5,695 nt of DNA. Source: Clostridia bacterium (GTDB taxonomy: Bacteria; Bacillota; Clostridia; Oscillospirales; CAG-272). The translations under genes were made by a program, and so were the position numbers. Below the pieces are notes generated by a model that was not told where the DNA came from, searched no databases, and worked only from the letters and a program-made list of their open reading frames with translations. Shown here one piece after another: positions 1-5,407 of this stretch. Positions within the stretch are counted from its first letter, which is position 1, and each line of letters starts with the position of its first letter. The stretch lies in assembly GCA_017456685.1 (NCBI GenBank), contig JAFTIV010000035.1, positions 1 to 5,695 of the forward strand, read 5' to 3'.

Positions 1-1
1 G

Positions 2-274
2 GAAAAGGTGATACTTGACTGCTTGTCTCGCGGAGCAATGTATATCGGCGGTAGTGCCGGTGCGCATATTGCTTCTCGCTCTAGTCAACATGTAGCCACG
101 TATGATGTTGACACATATGGCTTAACGGATTTTTCCGGATTATGTTTATTTGACGGCATTTTAATATGTCATTATTCGAATTTGAGAGAAAAAGACTATA
201 GGACTTTAATCGAGGCAGGAGAACAAAAAATTATTAAACTTCGAGATCAAGATTTTATGGTTTTTGAAATATAA
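2..274 (+). CDS. Peptidase S51 family protein (dipeptidase E-like), C-terminal part only
   Basis: This gene is cut by the left window edge. The frame is open from base 2, giving 90 visible codons. A GTG at 8 is in frame but is unlikely to be the true start, because it lies just before the catalytic core. The visible segment contains the family's nucleophile elbow, YIGGSAGAH, with the serine codon at 53-55. About 40 residues later comes LTDFSGLCLFDG followed by ICHYSN, whose histidine (codon 170-172) fits the second catalytic residue. The tail, IIKLRDQDFMVFEI, matches the usual C-terminal strand. Known S51 members are cytoplasmic serine peptidases with a glutamine-amidotransferase-like fold, cleaving Asp-X dipeptides or cyanophycin-type substrates; the exact substrate here cannot be read. 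The gene ends directly against a strong hairpin (274-315) and converges on the GIY-YIG gene. It is visibly more AT-rich than the central genes. Confidence 0.85.
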   Translation, partial: EKVILDCLSRGAMYIGGSAGAHIASRSSQHVATYDVDTYGLTDFSGLCLFDGILICHYSNLREKDYRTLIEAGEQKIIKLRDQDFMVFEI

Positions 275-315
275 GATAACCCCGACAGATCTTTTGAAAT
301 CTGTCGGGGTTATCT
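274..315. terminator. Two-way intrinsic terminator between convergent genes
   Basis: A perfect 17-bp inverted repeat pairs AGATAACCCCGACAGAT (274-290) with 299-315 around an 8-base loop. The last A of the peptidase stop codon is its first base. The downstream T-tract is modest on the + strand (TATTTGTTT) and similar on the - strand (TTATATTT). It can therefore end both the S51 transcript and the leftward GIY-YIG transcript. The stem is unusually long and flawless. Confidence 0.85.
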
Positions 316-364
316 ATTTGTTTCTGCAGATCAAATTTAAGTCTTATGAGCAAACTTCCTTATG

Positions 365-390
365 AGAACCAGCCTATTGCGGTTCTTTTT
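365..390 (+). terminator. Second + strand terminator, overlapping the end of the GIY-YIG gene
   Basis: AGAACC (365-370) pairs with GGTTCT (381-386). An extra GC/GC step is possible across a bulged A, and a run of Ts follows (386-390, then GTTT). Only the + strand reading has the T-tract, so it would act as a back-up to the 274-315 terminator against read-through into the opposing gene. Its right arm also encodes the last codons (Lys-Glu-Pro) of the - strand GIY-YIG protein. Confidence 0.6.
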
Positions 391-628
391 TGTTTATAAG
401 CGATAGCTTTTGCTCTCTTGTGAGATGCTTTATTTCGTATTCGCGACTAAGTGCTTGGGATTTTGCCTCGCACTCCTCGACATAAACGAGCCTAACGGGC
501 AGGCGCGAGCGCGTATATTTCGCTCCCTTGCCCGAATTATGCACACTCTCTCGCCTCTTTGGGTCGGTTGTATAGCCCGTGTATAGCGAGCCGTCTGCAC
601 ACTCTAAAATATAAACAAAGCTTTTCAT
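374..628 (-). CDS. GIY-YIG nuclease-superfamily protein, YhbQ/UPF0213 family
   Basis: This 84-residue protein is a single GIY-YIG domain, the normal size for the YhbQ/UPF0213 group. The two signature strands are YIL (Tyr6) and YTG (Tyr16-Gly18). They are followed by the helix with Arg25/Arg26 and His30-Asn31, the family block GKGAKYTRSRLPV (33-45), and a helix with REYEIKHLT holding Glu63, the likely metal-binding acidic residue. Relatives are small standalone proteins with weak or debated DNA endonuclease activity, and their role in DNA metabolism is not settled. The start at 628 is supported by AGGTGG (633-638), four bases upstream. I see no clear promoter in the A/T-rich stretch behind it. 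It is monocistronic and convergent with the S51 gene. The C-terminus (KKEPQ) lies in a + strand terminator hairpin. Confidence 0.9.
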   Translation of the reverse strand: MKSFVYILECADGSLYTGYTTDPKRRESVHNSGKGAKYTRSRLPVRLVYVEECEAKSQALSREYEIKHLTREQKLSLINKKEPQ

Positions 629-729
629 AAAACCACCTATGTGAAATTAAGAAAGAAAAATGAAGAATGAAGAAAAAAGGTAGAAAACGCGCCTCGGCAC
701 TGTTTTCATTGAATTATCTTTGGTGGAAG

Positions 730-760
730 CCTATCCTATCTGTTCTCTCGAACGGGCTTA
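730..760 (+). repeat. 31-base dispersed repeat, copy 1, with hairpin
   Basis: This copy matches 5622-5652 at 25 of 31 positions by eye, in the same orientation. Both begin with two CCTA-type tetranucleotides and contain a 6-bp stem: here CTGTTC (740-745), loop TCTC, GAACGG (750-755). One pair is a T/G wobble where the other copy has T/A, so pairing is kept despite the base change. Confidence 0.6.
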
Positions 761-782
761 CAATCCCCCCTGCTACGCTGTC

Positions 783-802
783 CCCCCTTACTCTAAAGGG
801 GG
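783..802. repeat. C/G-rich hairpin
   Basis: CCCCCTT (783-789) pairs with AAGGGGG (796-802) around a 6-base loop. The arm of Cs is preceded by another CCCCCC run at 765-770, so slippage-type alternative pairings are possible. It sits inside the palindrome cluster and has no T-tract. Confidence 0.6.
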
Positions 803-803
803 C

Positions 804-926
804 GGTGAAATGAAATTCGTCAATCTCAAGTCCAAAAAGCGAACCTTTTTGGATTTCACCGCGAAGCGATTTCATCTGCAAAGCAGATTTCAACCGTCGC
901 AAGACGGATTTCATTGCAAAGCATTT
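804..926. repeat. Nested hairpin followed by an array of ATTTCA-spaced mini-hairpins
   Basis: The outer arms GGTGAAAT (804-811) and ATTTCACC (853-860) enclose an inner 9-bp hairpin (831-839 with 845-853, loop CGAAC). The sequence then becomes modular: ATTTCA at 853, 869, 887 and 908, each followed by a small stem-loop. These are CGC-GAA-GCG (860-868), ATCTGC-AAA-GCAGAT (874-888), CCGTC-GCAA-GACGG (894-907) and TGC-AAA-GCA (915-923). The stems differ in sequence while the spacer is conserved, which points to a repeat family selected or spread for structure. It is not a CRISPR, because the constant parts are only about 6-7 bases and the variable parts are palindromes. The function is unknown; a transcript 3' end or a REP-like protein or RNA site is inference. 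Confidence 0.7.
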
Positions 927-942
927 GCTTGCCACTCCGCAT

Positions 943-1548
943 TTATATCTTCTTGTTCTTAAAATAATATTCCTTATCTCTTTCGCCTATTTCGCGGGCT
1001 ACGCGACAAGGATTACCATATGCGACAACTCCCGAGGGAATGTCCCTTGTAACGACACTTCCCGCGCCGATTACGGTATTATCACCGATTGTAACGCCTG
1101 GCATAACGATAACGCCTGCGCCAAGCCAAACATTGTTTCCTATTCTAATGGGTGAGTTGAATTGATAGCCCTGCGCGCGAAGCTCAGGGTTTATCGGGTG
1201 ACCTGCGGTTGAACGCACGACATTTGGTGCAAAAAGCACATTGTTGCCGACATAAATGTGGGTATCATCGACAAGGGTCAAGCCGAAATTCGCGTACACA
1301 TAGTCGCCAAAATGGACATTGTGCCCGCCCCAGTTTGCGTGAAGCGGAGGCTCGACATAACAGCCCTCGCCACACTCGGCAAGCATTTTCTTAAGTAGCT
1401 CTGCTCTTTTTTCCTTTTCACAGGGTCTTGTGTTGTTATAGTCATACTGTAGCTCGAGGCATTTTGCCTGCTCGGCAAGAAGCTCGTCATTCATACAGTT
1501 GTAAAGCTCCTCGTTGTGGATTGACCGAATAAGCTCATCAAGTGTCAT
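943..1548 (-). CDS. Sugar O-acetyltransferase, LacA/Maa/NodL family
   Basis: This 201-residue protein belongs to the left-handed beta-helix acetyltransferases that move acetyl from acetyl-CoA to a sugar hydroxyl (maltose, galactoside or similar); they work as cytoplasmic trimers. The N-terminal helical Maa segment spans about residues 3-58. Hexapeptide repeats run from about 75 to 180, with clear turns such as IRIGNNVWLGAGVIV and VTIGDNTVIGAGSVVT. STAGHPINPELR places the catalytic histidine at His117, equivalent to His115 of E. coli LacA. The end, NPCRVAREIGERDKEYYF, closely follows the LacA C-terminus. The frame stays open 19 codons further up to 1605, but Met at 1548 has a good ribosome binding site and avoids overlap with tadA. 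It is the last gene of the hydrolase-tadA operon. The acceptor sugar cannot be told. Confidence 0.9.
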   Translation of the reverse strand: MTLDELIRSIHNEELYNCMNDELLAEQAKCLELQYDYNNTRPCEKEKRAELLKKMLAECGEGCYVEPPLHANWGGHNVHFGDYVYANFGLTLVDDTHIYVGNNVLFAPNVVRSTAGHPINPELRAQGYQFNSPIRIGNNVWLGAGVIVMPGVTIGDNTVIGAGSVVTRDIPSGVVAYGNPCRVAREIGERDKEYYFKNKKI

Positions 1549-1553
1549 TTTTA

Positions 1554-1560
1554 CACCTCT
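1554..1560 (-). promoter_or_regulatory. Ribosome binding site fixing the acetyltransferase start
   Basis: The - strand reads AGAGGTG here, five bases before the ATG at 1548 and just after the tadA stop codon (1563-1565). This selects the internal Met rather than the upstream Met at 1605, which lies inside tadA and lacks a comparable site. Confidence 0.8.
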
Positions 1561-1562
1561 TT

Positions 1563-2009
1563 TTATCTCTTTTTCTTGAAAAAATCGCTTAGGAGTGTCG
1601 CGCATTCGTCCTTTAGGACACCGCCAATGACCTCGGGCTTATACACGGGGTAATCGGTTAGGGTTATCATTGAGCCAAGAGCGCCCGTTTTTATCTCGGG
1701 AGCACCAAAAACTACTCTGTCAAGCCTTGCGTTGATTATCGCGCCTGCGCACATAGGGCAAGGCTCAAGGGTAACATATATCGTGCAATCAACAAGGCGC
1801 CAGCCACCGATAACGCGACACGCGTCGTTAATTGCCTTTATTTCCGCGTGGCAAAGGGCATTTTTGTCCTTCTCGCGCGAGTTGCGTCCGCGGGCGATAA
1901 TTTCGCCATCCTTATTTACAATAACCGCGCCAACGGGGACCTCGTCCTCAAGCCCCGCCAAGCGCGCCTCAGCAAGCGCCTGTCGCATATAAAACTCGTA
2001 ATTATCCAT
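1563..2009 (-). CDS. tadA: tRNA-specific adenosine deaminase TadA
   Basis: This 148-residue protein has the usual length for TadA. The family deaminates adenosine-34 to inosine in tRNA-Arg(ACG), letting one tRNA read CGU, CGC and CGA; it is normally essential. The zinc and catalytic motif is complete: CHAEIKAI gives His54 and the proton shuttle Glu56, and PCPMCAGA gives Cys84 and Cys87. The N-terminus, MDNYEFYMRQALAEAR, and VPVGAVIV are typical, as is the block RVVFGAPEIKTGALGS after the second motif. The ribosome binding site AGAGGA (2016-2021) overlaps the stop codon of the upstream hydrolase, which suggests coupled translation. In many Firmicutes tadA lies next to the SRP RNA gene and dnaX; neither is visible here. 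A general cytidine or guanine deaminase is the alternative, but the motif context favours TadA. Confidence 0.92.
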   Translation of the reverse strand: MDNYEFYMRQALAEARLAGLEDEVPVGAVIVNKDGEIIARGRNSREKDKNALCHAEIKAINDACRVIGGWRLVDCTIYVTLEPCPMCAGAIINARLDRVVFGAPEIKTGALGSMITLTDYPVYKPEVIGGVLKDECATLLSDFFKKKR

Positions 2010-2019
2010 AATGGGTCCT

Positions 2020-2676
2020 CTATTTTTCGAGCCTCAAGCCGTAGCTTGTCAAATAAGCATCACAAAGCGGTATAAGCTCTTTTTCGGGCACGAAAACATT
2101 TTTGTCGTAAATGCCTATTGTGTGAAAGCCGTTTGCGTGCGCGGTCACAAGCGCGAAATATGCGTCCTCAAACACATAGGTTGTTTCCTTGTCAGTGCCA
2201 AGGTATTCAAGCGCGCGCTCGTAAATTAAGGGATAGCGCTTGCCCTTACCAACCTCTGTGCAGGTGAAAATTTTATCAAAAAACTCAGCAATTCCAAGAC
2301 GGCAAAGGGTGTCCTCGACAATATAGCGGTCTGTCGCGGTTGCAAGACACATCTTAACGCCGTGTGCCCTTAGGTCCTCAAGCATTTCGCGTGCACCCGC
2401 CTTTACAGCCACATCCGTGCGGTAATGCTCCTCCATTATCTTGTAAATTTGCGATTTTGTAGCCTCAAAATCAAGCCTCAAGCCAAGCTCGGCAGTCCAT
2501 TTCTCGTGGCACCAAGCCATTCCATTCTCCAAAAAATCGCGCCCTGCCTCTGCATACGGCTCAATTCCGTTATTTTTAAGGAATATGCTCGCCGCCGAGC
2601 ACCAATAATCCATTGAATTTAAAAGCGTGCCATCAAGGTCAAAAATCGCGCCTGTTATTTTTATTGCTTTTTCCAT
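2020..2676 (-). CDS. HAD-superfamily hydrolase, beta-phosphoglucomutase/phosphatase-like
   Basis: This 218-residue HAD enzyme has a helical cap of the beta-phosphoglucomutase/phosphoglycolate phosphatase type. Motif I is FDLDGTLLNS, with nucleophile Asp13 and acid/base Asp15. Motif II is LATAT (111-115). The Lys of motif III is in GKGKRYPLIYERAL (Lys144 or Lys146), and motif IV is VFEDA (Glu170, Asp171). The cap, about residues 20-90, is where such enzymes gain substrate specificity. Likely activity is Mg-dependent phosphate removal from, or transfer within, a small phosphorylated metabolite; the substrate is not readable. An upstream in-frame Met at 2709 lies in the promoter region, so the Met at 2676 with its AGAGGTG site is the better start. 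It is the first gene of the operon with tadA, leaving a 10-base gap. Confidence 0.88.
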   Translation of the reverse strand: MEKAIKITGAIFDLDGTLLNSMDYWCSAASIFLKNNGIEPYAEAGRDFLENGMAWCHEKWTAELGLRLDFEATKSQIYKIMEEHYRTDVAVKAGAREMLEDLRAHGVKMCLATATDRYIVEDTLCRLGIAEFFDKIFTCTEVGKGKRYPLIYERALEYLGTDKETTYVFEDAYFALVTAHANGFHTIGIYDKNVFVPEKELIPLCDAYLTSYGLRLEK

Positions 2677-2682
2677 TTTAAT

Positions 2683-2689
2683 CACCTCT
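2683..2689 (-). promoter_or_regulatory. Ribosome binding site fixing the HAD hydrolase start
   Basis: The - strand reads AGAGGTG, six bases before the ATG at 2676. The alternative Met at 2709 would lie upstream of the predicted transcription start and has no such site. Confidence 0.8.
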
Positions 2690-2699
2690 ATTATTTTAA

Positions 2700-2728
2700 A
2701 TAATACCATAGCGCGCGCGAAAAATCAA
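2700..2728 (-). promoter_or_regulatory. Sigma-A type promoter of the HAD-tadA-acetyltransferase operon
   Basis: On the - strand the -35 box is TTGATT (2723-2728) and the -10 box is TATTAT (2700-2705), separated by exactly 17 bases. TGG precedes the -10, close to an extended -10. The start point would fall near 2692, giving a very short leader before the ribosome binding site. The spacer contains an alternating CGCGCGCGC run (2711-2719), unusual for a promoter spacer. Confidence 0.75.
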
Positions 2729-2818
2729 GCAATAAGGGTAACATTTTACATCAAAAATGAATTTAATGAGCATAGTGGGTAAAAAATAATATCAAATTCA
2801 AATTTTTGGGGGATTTTT

Positions 2819-4156
2819 ATGAAAAGATTGTTTGGTACTGATGGTGTGCGAGGCGTTGCTAACAAGGACCTCACGCCCGAGCTTGCTATGAAAATTGCGA
2901 GTGCAACAGCACTCACGCTAAAGCCACAGGGTCGGGAATGTGTCGTTTTTGTGGGGTGTGACACGCGTCTTTCCTCGCCGATGCTCTGCGATGCTATTTT
3001 GTGTGGGCTTTGCGCGGTTGGTGCGCGGGCGGTGAATTTAGGGGTTTTGCCGACCCCTGCGGTTGCCTTTCTTACAAAAGCGCACCGAGCTGATGCGGGA
3101 ATTGTGATTTCCGCCTCGCATAACTCGTTTGAGCACAACGGAATTAAGATTTTTAATAGCGAGGGCTACAAGCTTGCCGACGAGCTCGAGGAGCGCATAG
3201 AGTCGCTTGTAGAGGGTGAAATTCCACTTGCGACAGGCGCTCAAATCGGTATTCGTGAGGACAAAATCGAATACAGGGTCGAATATTTGTCGTATCTTAA
3301 GAGCATCGCTCCCGAGCGCCTTGACGGTTTAAAAATCGCAATCGACTGTGCAAATGGCGCAACAAGCGCCCTTGCTGGCGAGCTGTTCTCCTCGCTTGGC
3401 GCAGAATGTCAGGTAATGGCGTGCAAGCCCGACGGAGTTAATATAAATGAGGGCTGTGGCTCTGTTTATATTGAGAAAATGTGCGACTATGTGGTTAAAA
3501 ACCGCCTCGACGCGGGCATTGCCTTTGATGGTGACGGTGACCGCCTTATGTGCGTAAACGAAAGGGGCGAGGTCGTTGATGGTGATATGATAATGGCTTC
3601 TCTTGCGTACGATATGAAAAAGCGAGGCGCGCTCGTCAAGAGCACGGTTGTCGGCACGATTATGACTAACCTCGGCTTTGAGCGCTTCTGTCAGGAGAAC
3701 GGAATTGATTTTATTCCCGCGCGTGTTGGCGATAGATATGTGCTTGAGGAAATGCTACTTGGCGGTTATTCGTTCGGTGGTGAGCAGTCGGGACACCTTA
3801 TCTTTAGCGACTACTCTACAACGGGCGACGGTATGCTCAGCGCGATAATGCTTTTATCTCTTATGAAGCGAAAGTCGCTTCCGCTTAGCACCCTTCATTC
3901 TGTTATGAAAAGATTTCCGCAGGCGCTTGTCAATGTTGATGCCGATAAGGAGCAAAAGCTCGTCTTTCTAAGAAGCGAGAAAATCAAAAAAATTCTTGAT
4001 GATGCAAAGGCAGAGCTTGGCTCGAATGGCAGAATTGTCGCGCGCCCCTCGGGCACAGAATCACTTGTTAGAATTATGGTCGAGTGCGACACAGACCCCG
4101 AGAAAATCGCAAACGAAACAGCCGAAAAAATCCGCGCCGTGCTTGCCGAGGCATAA
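2819..4156 (+). CDS. glmM: Phosphoglucosamine mutase GlmM
   Basis: This complete 445-residue protein has the normal GlmM length. It converts glucosamine-6-phosphate to glucosamine-1-phosphate, feeding UDP-GlcNAc, peptidoglycan and teichoic acid synthesis in the cytoplasm. The N-terminus, FGTDGVRGVAN, is diagnostic. The phosphoserine loop, ISASHNS, puts the active serine at Ser100 (Ser102 in E. coli). The Mg loop is DGDGDR (Asp237, Asp239, Asp241). The sugar-binding loop is GEQSGH (321-326), and the C-terminal phosphate-binding loop is RPSGTESLVRI (409-419). The residue after the loop's SHN is Ser103 rather than the usual Pro. The ATG at 2819 has GGGGGA (2808-2813) five bases upstream. In many Firmicutes glmM follows cdaA-ybbR; here it stands alone, divergent from the HAD operon, and ends at a strong terminator. 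I find no convincing promoter in the 140-base gap. Confidence 0.96.
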   Translation: MKRLFGTDGVRGVANKDLTPELAMKIASATALTLKPQGRECVVFVGCDTRLSSPMLCDAILCGLCAVGARAVNLGVLPTPAVAFLTKAHRADAGIVISASHNSFEHNGIKIFNSEGYKLADELEERIESLVEGEIPLATGAQIGIREDKIEYRVEYLSYLKSIAPERLDGLKIAIDCANGATSALAGELFSSLGAECQVMACKPDGVNINEGCGSVYIEKMCDYVVKNRLDAGIAFDGDGDRLMCVNERGEVVDGDMIMASLAYDMKKRGALVKSTVVGTIMTNLGFERFCQENGIDFIPARVGDRYVLEEMLLGGYSFGGEQSGHLIFSDYSTTGDGMLSAIMLLSLMKRKSLPLSTLHSVMKRFPQALVNVDADKEQKLVFLRSEKIKKILDDAKAELGSNGRIVARPSGTESLVRIMVECDTDPEKIANETAEKIRAVLAEA

Positions 4157-4183
4157 AAGCCATTTTTCAAATGCCCTTCATTC

Positions 4184-4209
4184 AAAAAACCGCCAGATGG
4201 TGGTTTTTT
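4184..4209. terminator. Two-way intrinsic terminator between glmM and the lipoprotein gene
   Basis: AAAAAACCGCC (4184-4194) pairs with GGTGGTTTTTT (4199-4209) around the loop AGAT; one G/T wobble is present. Both strands place a T6 run at the end of the stem, so it can stop glmM transcripts going right and lipoprotein transcripts going left. It lies 27 bases after the glmM stop and 17 bases after the lipoprotein stop. Confidence 0.9.
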
Positions 4210-4226
4210 GTCCTTTTTCCTCATTT

Positions 4227-5267
4227 TTAATTTTGAGCAGAGGCATTGCTGTCATTTCTAAAATCAACTACATTATCTTGAACAAGAATATGGAAGGTTG
4301 GATTATCAATTATATCGTTACATATTAAATTATTCGGTATTGCAATACAATATATTTTGCTCGTCGCTTTTTCGCCATAATCTTTGTTTACTATATTTCT
4401 ATGTAGAGTGATATATATGTCAGTCCCGTTAGTATTAAACTCCTTAAAGCCCAAATAAGAGCTTTCGCAAGAGGATTTATATTCATCAAGCGAAGCATTT
4501 AAATTTAATAGCAATATGCTTGAATTATCAATATGATAATTTTTGACCCTCTCATAGCCCTTGCCCGTCAGGAATGTGTTTGCGGATTCTACATCTTCAA
4601 ACCACATTGCTTGCTCAATATCGTCGTTTAGTGCCTCTTGCTTTGAGCAAATTGTGTAATAAGCCTCGGCGCTTTCTTTAATGTTAAGCTTTCCTGTAAA
4701 GGGGTGATCCTCTTCCATTTGAGCCTTGTACTTTGGAAGAATTAAATAATCAATTTTAGTCTTTAACCCATCTGTTCCGGCTACATTAGGAAAGCTATCA
4801 AGCTCTATTTCGAAGGAATAGGGATCATAGCCCTTAAAGCCAATGTCTCCAAAATATCCGCCGCTAATTCGCTTTATAACTAACACAAAGCTTTCTTCAA
4901 AGAACGCCTCATTAAGCATATCGTAACGCTCCACAAGGACACACAAATCATCTAACGAGGTAATTTCCCTGTAAAAACACCCTATGTCGTCGGGCAAATC
5001 ATCTCCCAAATACTCGCCCAAATCTAACACGGAATAATATTCGTCAAATATGCTCGTCGCTTTCAACTCAATATTTATTATTTTGTCTGTAGAATCAGCC
5101 GATGCTACAGGAGCACTTGAGCTTGTTATTTTGTCCGAAGAATCGGTTGATGTTACAGGAGTGCTTGAGCTTGAGTTACTCTGCGATGAGGAATCGCCAT
5201 AGCTGTTGCACGAAGCAAAGCACCCAATTATTACTAAAGATAAAATGAAGCTTATTATTTTTTTCAT
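4227..5267 (-). CDS. Putative lipoprotein of unknown function with Ser-rich linker
   Basis: This 346-residue protein starts with a lipoprotein signal: MKK, a hydrophobic core, then FASC, placing the lipidated cysteine at Cys20. It should be anchored to the outer face of the membrane. Residues 21-63 are a Ser/Thr/Asp-rich linker with a 16-residue unit repeated almost twice (37-52 and 53-63). I do not recognise the remaining globular part (about 65-346). Residues 122-145, with FFEESFVLVIKRISGGYFG, loosely recall the PrcB C-terminal fold pattern (a strand followed by a GGY turn); that is a weak guess. The start is supported by AAGGTGG (5272-5278). It has a perfect-consensus promoter and a leader with a terminator hairpin, so its transcription is probably conditional. 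The gene is visibly more AT-rich than glmM or tadA. It is monocistronic and convergent with glmM. Confidence 0.85.
   Translation of the reverse strand: MKKIISFILSLVIIGCFASCNSYGDSSSQSNSSSSTPVTSTDSSDKITSSSAPVASADSTDKIINIELKATSIFDEYYSVLDLGEYLGDDLPDDIGCFYREITSLDDLCVLVERYDMLNEAFFEESFVLVIKRISGGYFGDIGFKGYDPYSFEIELDSFPNVAGTDGLKTKIDYLILPKYKAQMEEDHPFTGKLNIKESAEAYYTICSKQEALNDDIEQAMWFEDVESANTFLTGKGYERVKNYHIDNSSILLLNLNASLDEYKSSCESSYLGFKEFNTNGTDIYITLHRNIVNKDYGEKATSKIYCIAIPNNLICNDIIDNPTFHILVQDNVVDFRNDSNASAQN
5078..5173 (-). repeat. 48-base tandem repeat (two units) in the lipoprotein linker
   Basis: Units 5078-5125 and 5126-5173 match at 40 of 48 positions by eye. They keep frame and encode two 16-residue Ser/Thr/Asp linker units containing SSDKI and STDKI. 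Several of the differences are silent or swap Ser, Thr and Ala, so this is an old in-frame duplication that lengthened the spacer between membrane anchor and globular part. Confidence 0.85.
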
Positions 5268-5290
5268 ATTTCCACCTTAATTGACCAAGT

Positions 5291-5329
5291 AAATAAAAAA
5301 CAGCATATGTTCGGTATTTGACATATGCT
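5291..5329 (-). terminator. Intrinsic terminator inside the lipoprotein leader
   Basis: On the - strand AGCATATGT (5321-5329) pairs with ACATATGCT (5302-5310) around a 10-base loop, then G and TTTTTTATTT (5291-5300). It lies between the consensus promoter and the lipoprotein ribosome binding site, so transcripts reaching this point would stop about 25-35 bases before the start codon unless the hairpin is prevented. Confidence 0.85.
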
Positions 5330-5400
5330 ATCCGCCTATATATTGAATAAGGCAATGGATTGTCTGTTGCGAGCATTGTCTTACCGATTATGTATTCTCT
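5291..5400 (-). promoter_or_regulatory. Candidate attenuator/riboswitch-like leader RNA
   Basis: The leader starts near 5400. GACAATGCT (5372-5380) can pair with AGCATATGTC (5320-5329) through nine pairs and one bulged A, which consumes the 5' arm of the terminator. Directly inside this helix, with no gap on the 3' side, ATCC (5357-5360) pairs with GGAT (5330-5333). Then, across a 3-base bulge (5354-5356), GCCT (5350-5353) pairs with AGGC (5334-5337) around a 12-base loop. An 11-base single strand (5361-5371) joins the two helices. The two mutually exclusive folds form an attenuator architecture. It does not look like a T-box or any riboswitch class I can name. A short regulatory RNA of about 100 nt is the alternative. 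Confidence 0.5.
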
Positions 5401-5407
5401 CAATTTC

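Larger units (their letters stand above)
629..942. other. Gene-free palindrome-rich intergenic region
   Basis: No convincing gene lies in these 314 bases. The open frames on both strands have no sensible ribosome binding site and run through palindromes. The part nearest the GIY-YIG start (641-690) is purine-rich (GAAGAATGAAG-like). From 730 rightward it is almost continuous hairpin-forming sequence: a 31-base repeat (730-760), a C/G-rich hairpin (783-802), and a nested hairpin plus mini-hairpin array (804-926). It separates two leftward transcription units, so it could form the 3' untranslated region or terminator zone of the hydrolase-tadA-acetyltransferase operon. No classical T-tract terminator is visible for that operon. 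Confidence 0.7.

Noticed and set aside
804..926. CRISPR array
   Set aside because: Constant parts are only 6-7 bases, spacing is irregular and the variable parts are palindromes; no cas genes are nearby.
714..962. Open frames of 73 and 80 codons on both strands
   Set aside because: They run through the palindrome block, lack ribosome binding sites and have no recognisable protein pattern.
1209..1490. Short open frames on both strands within the acetyltransferase gene
   Set aside because: They are out-of-frame shadows of a clearly conserved gene.
1549..1605. Longer acetyltransferase with 19 extra N-terminal codons
   Set aside because: The extension overlaps tadA and lacks a ribosome binding site; the Met at 1548 has AGAGGTG and the typical Maa N-terminus.
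2745..2792. glmM promoter built from TTTACA (2745-2750) or TAATAT (2787-2792)
   Set aside because: Neither box has a partner at acceptable spacing: TTTACA has no good -10 at 16-18 bases and TAATAT has only a poor -35.
5270..5280. T-box element suggested by GGTGG before the lipoprotein start
   Set aside because: The GGTGG is the ribosome binding site, downstream of the terminator, and no specifier or antiterminator T-box consensus is present.
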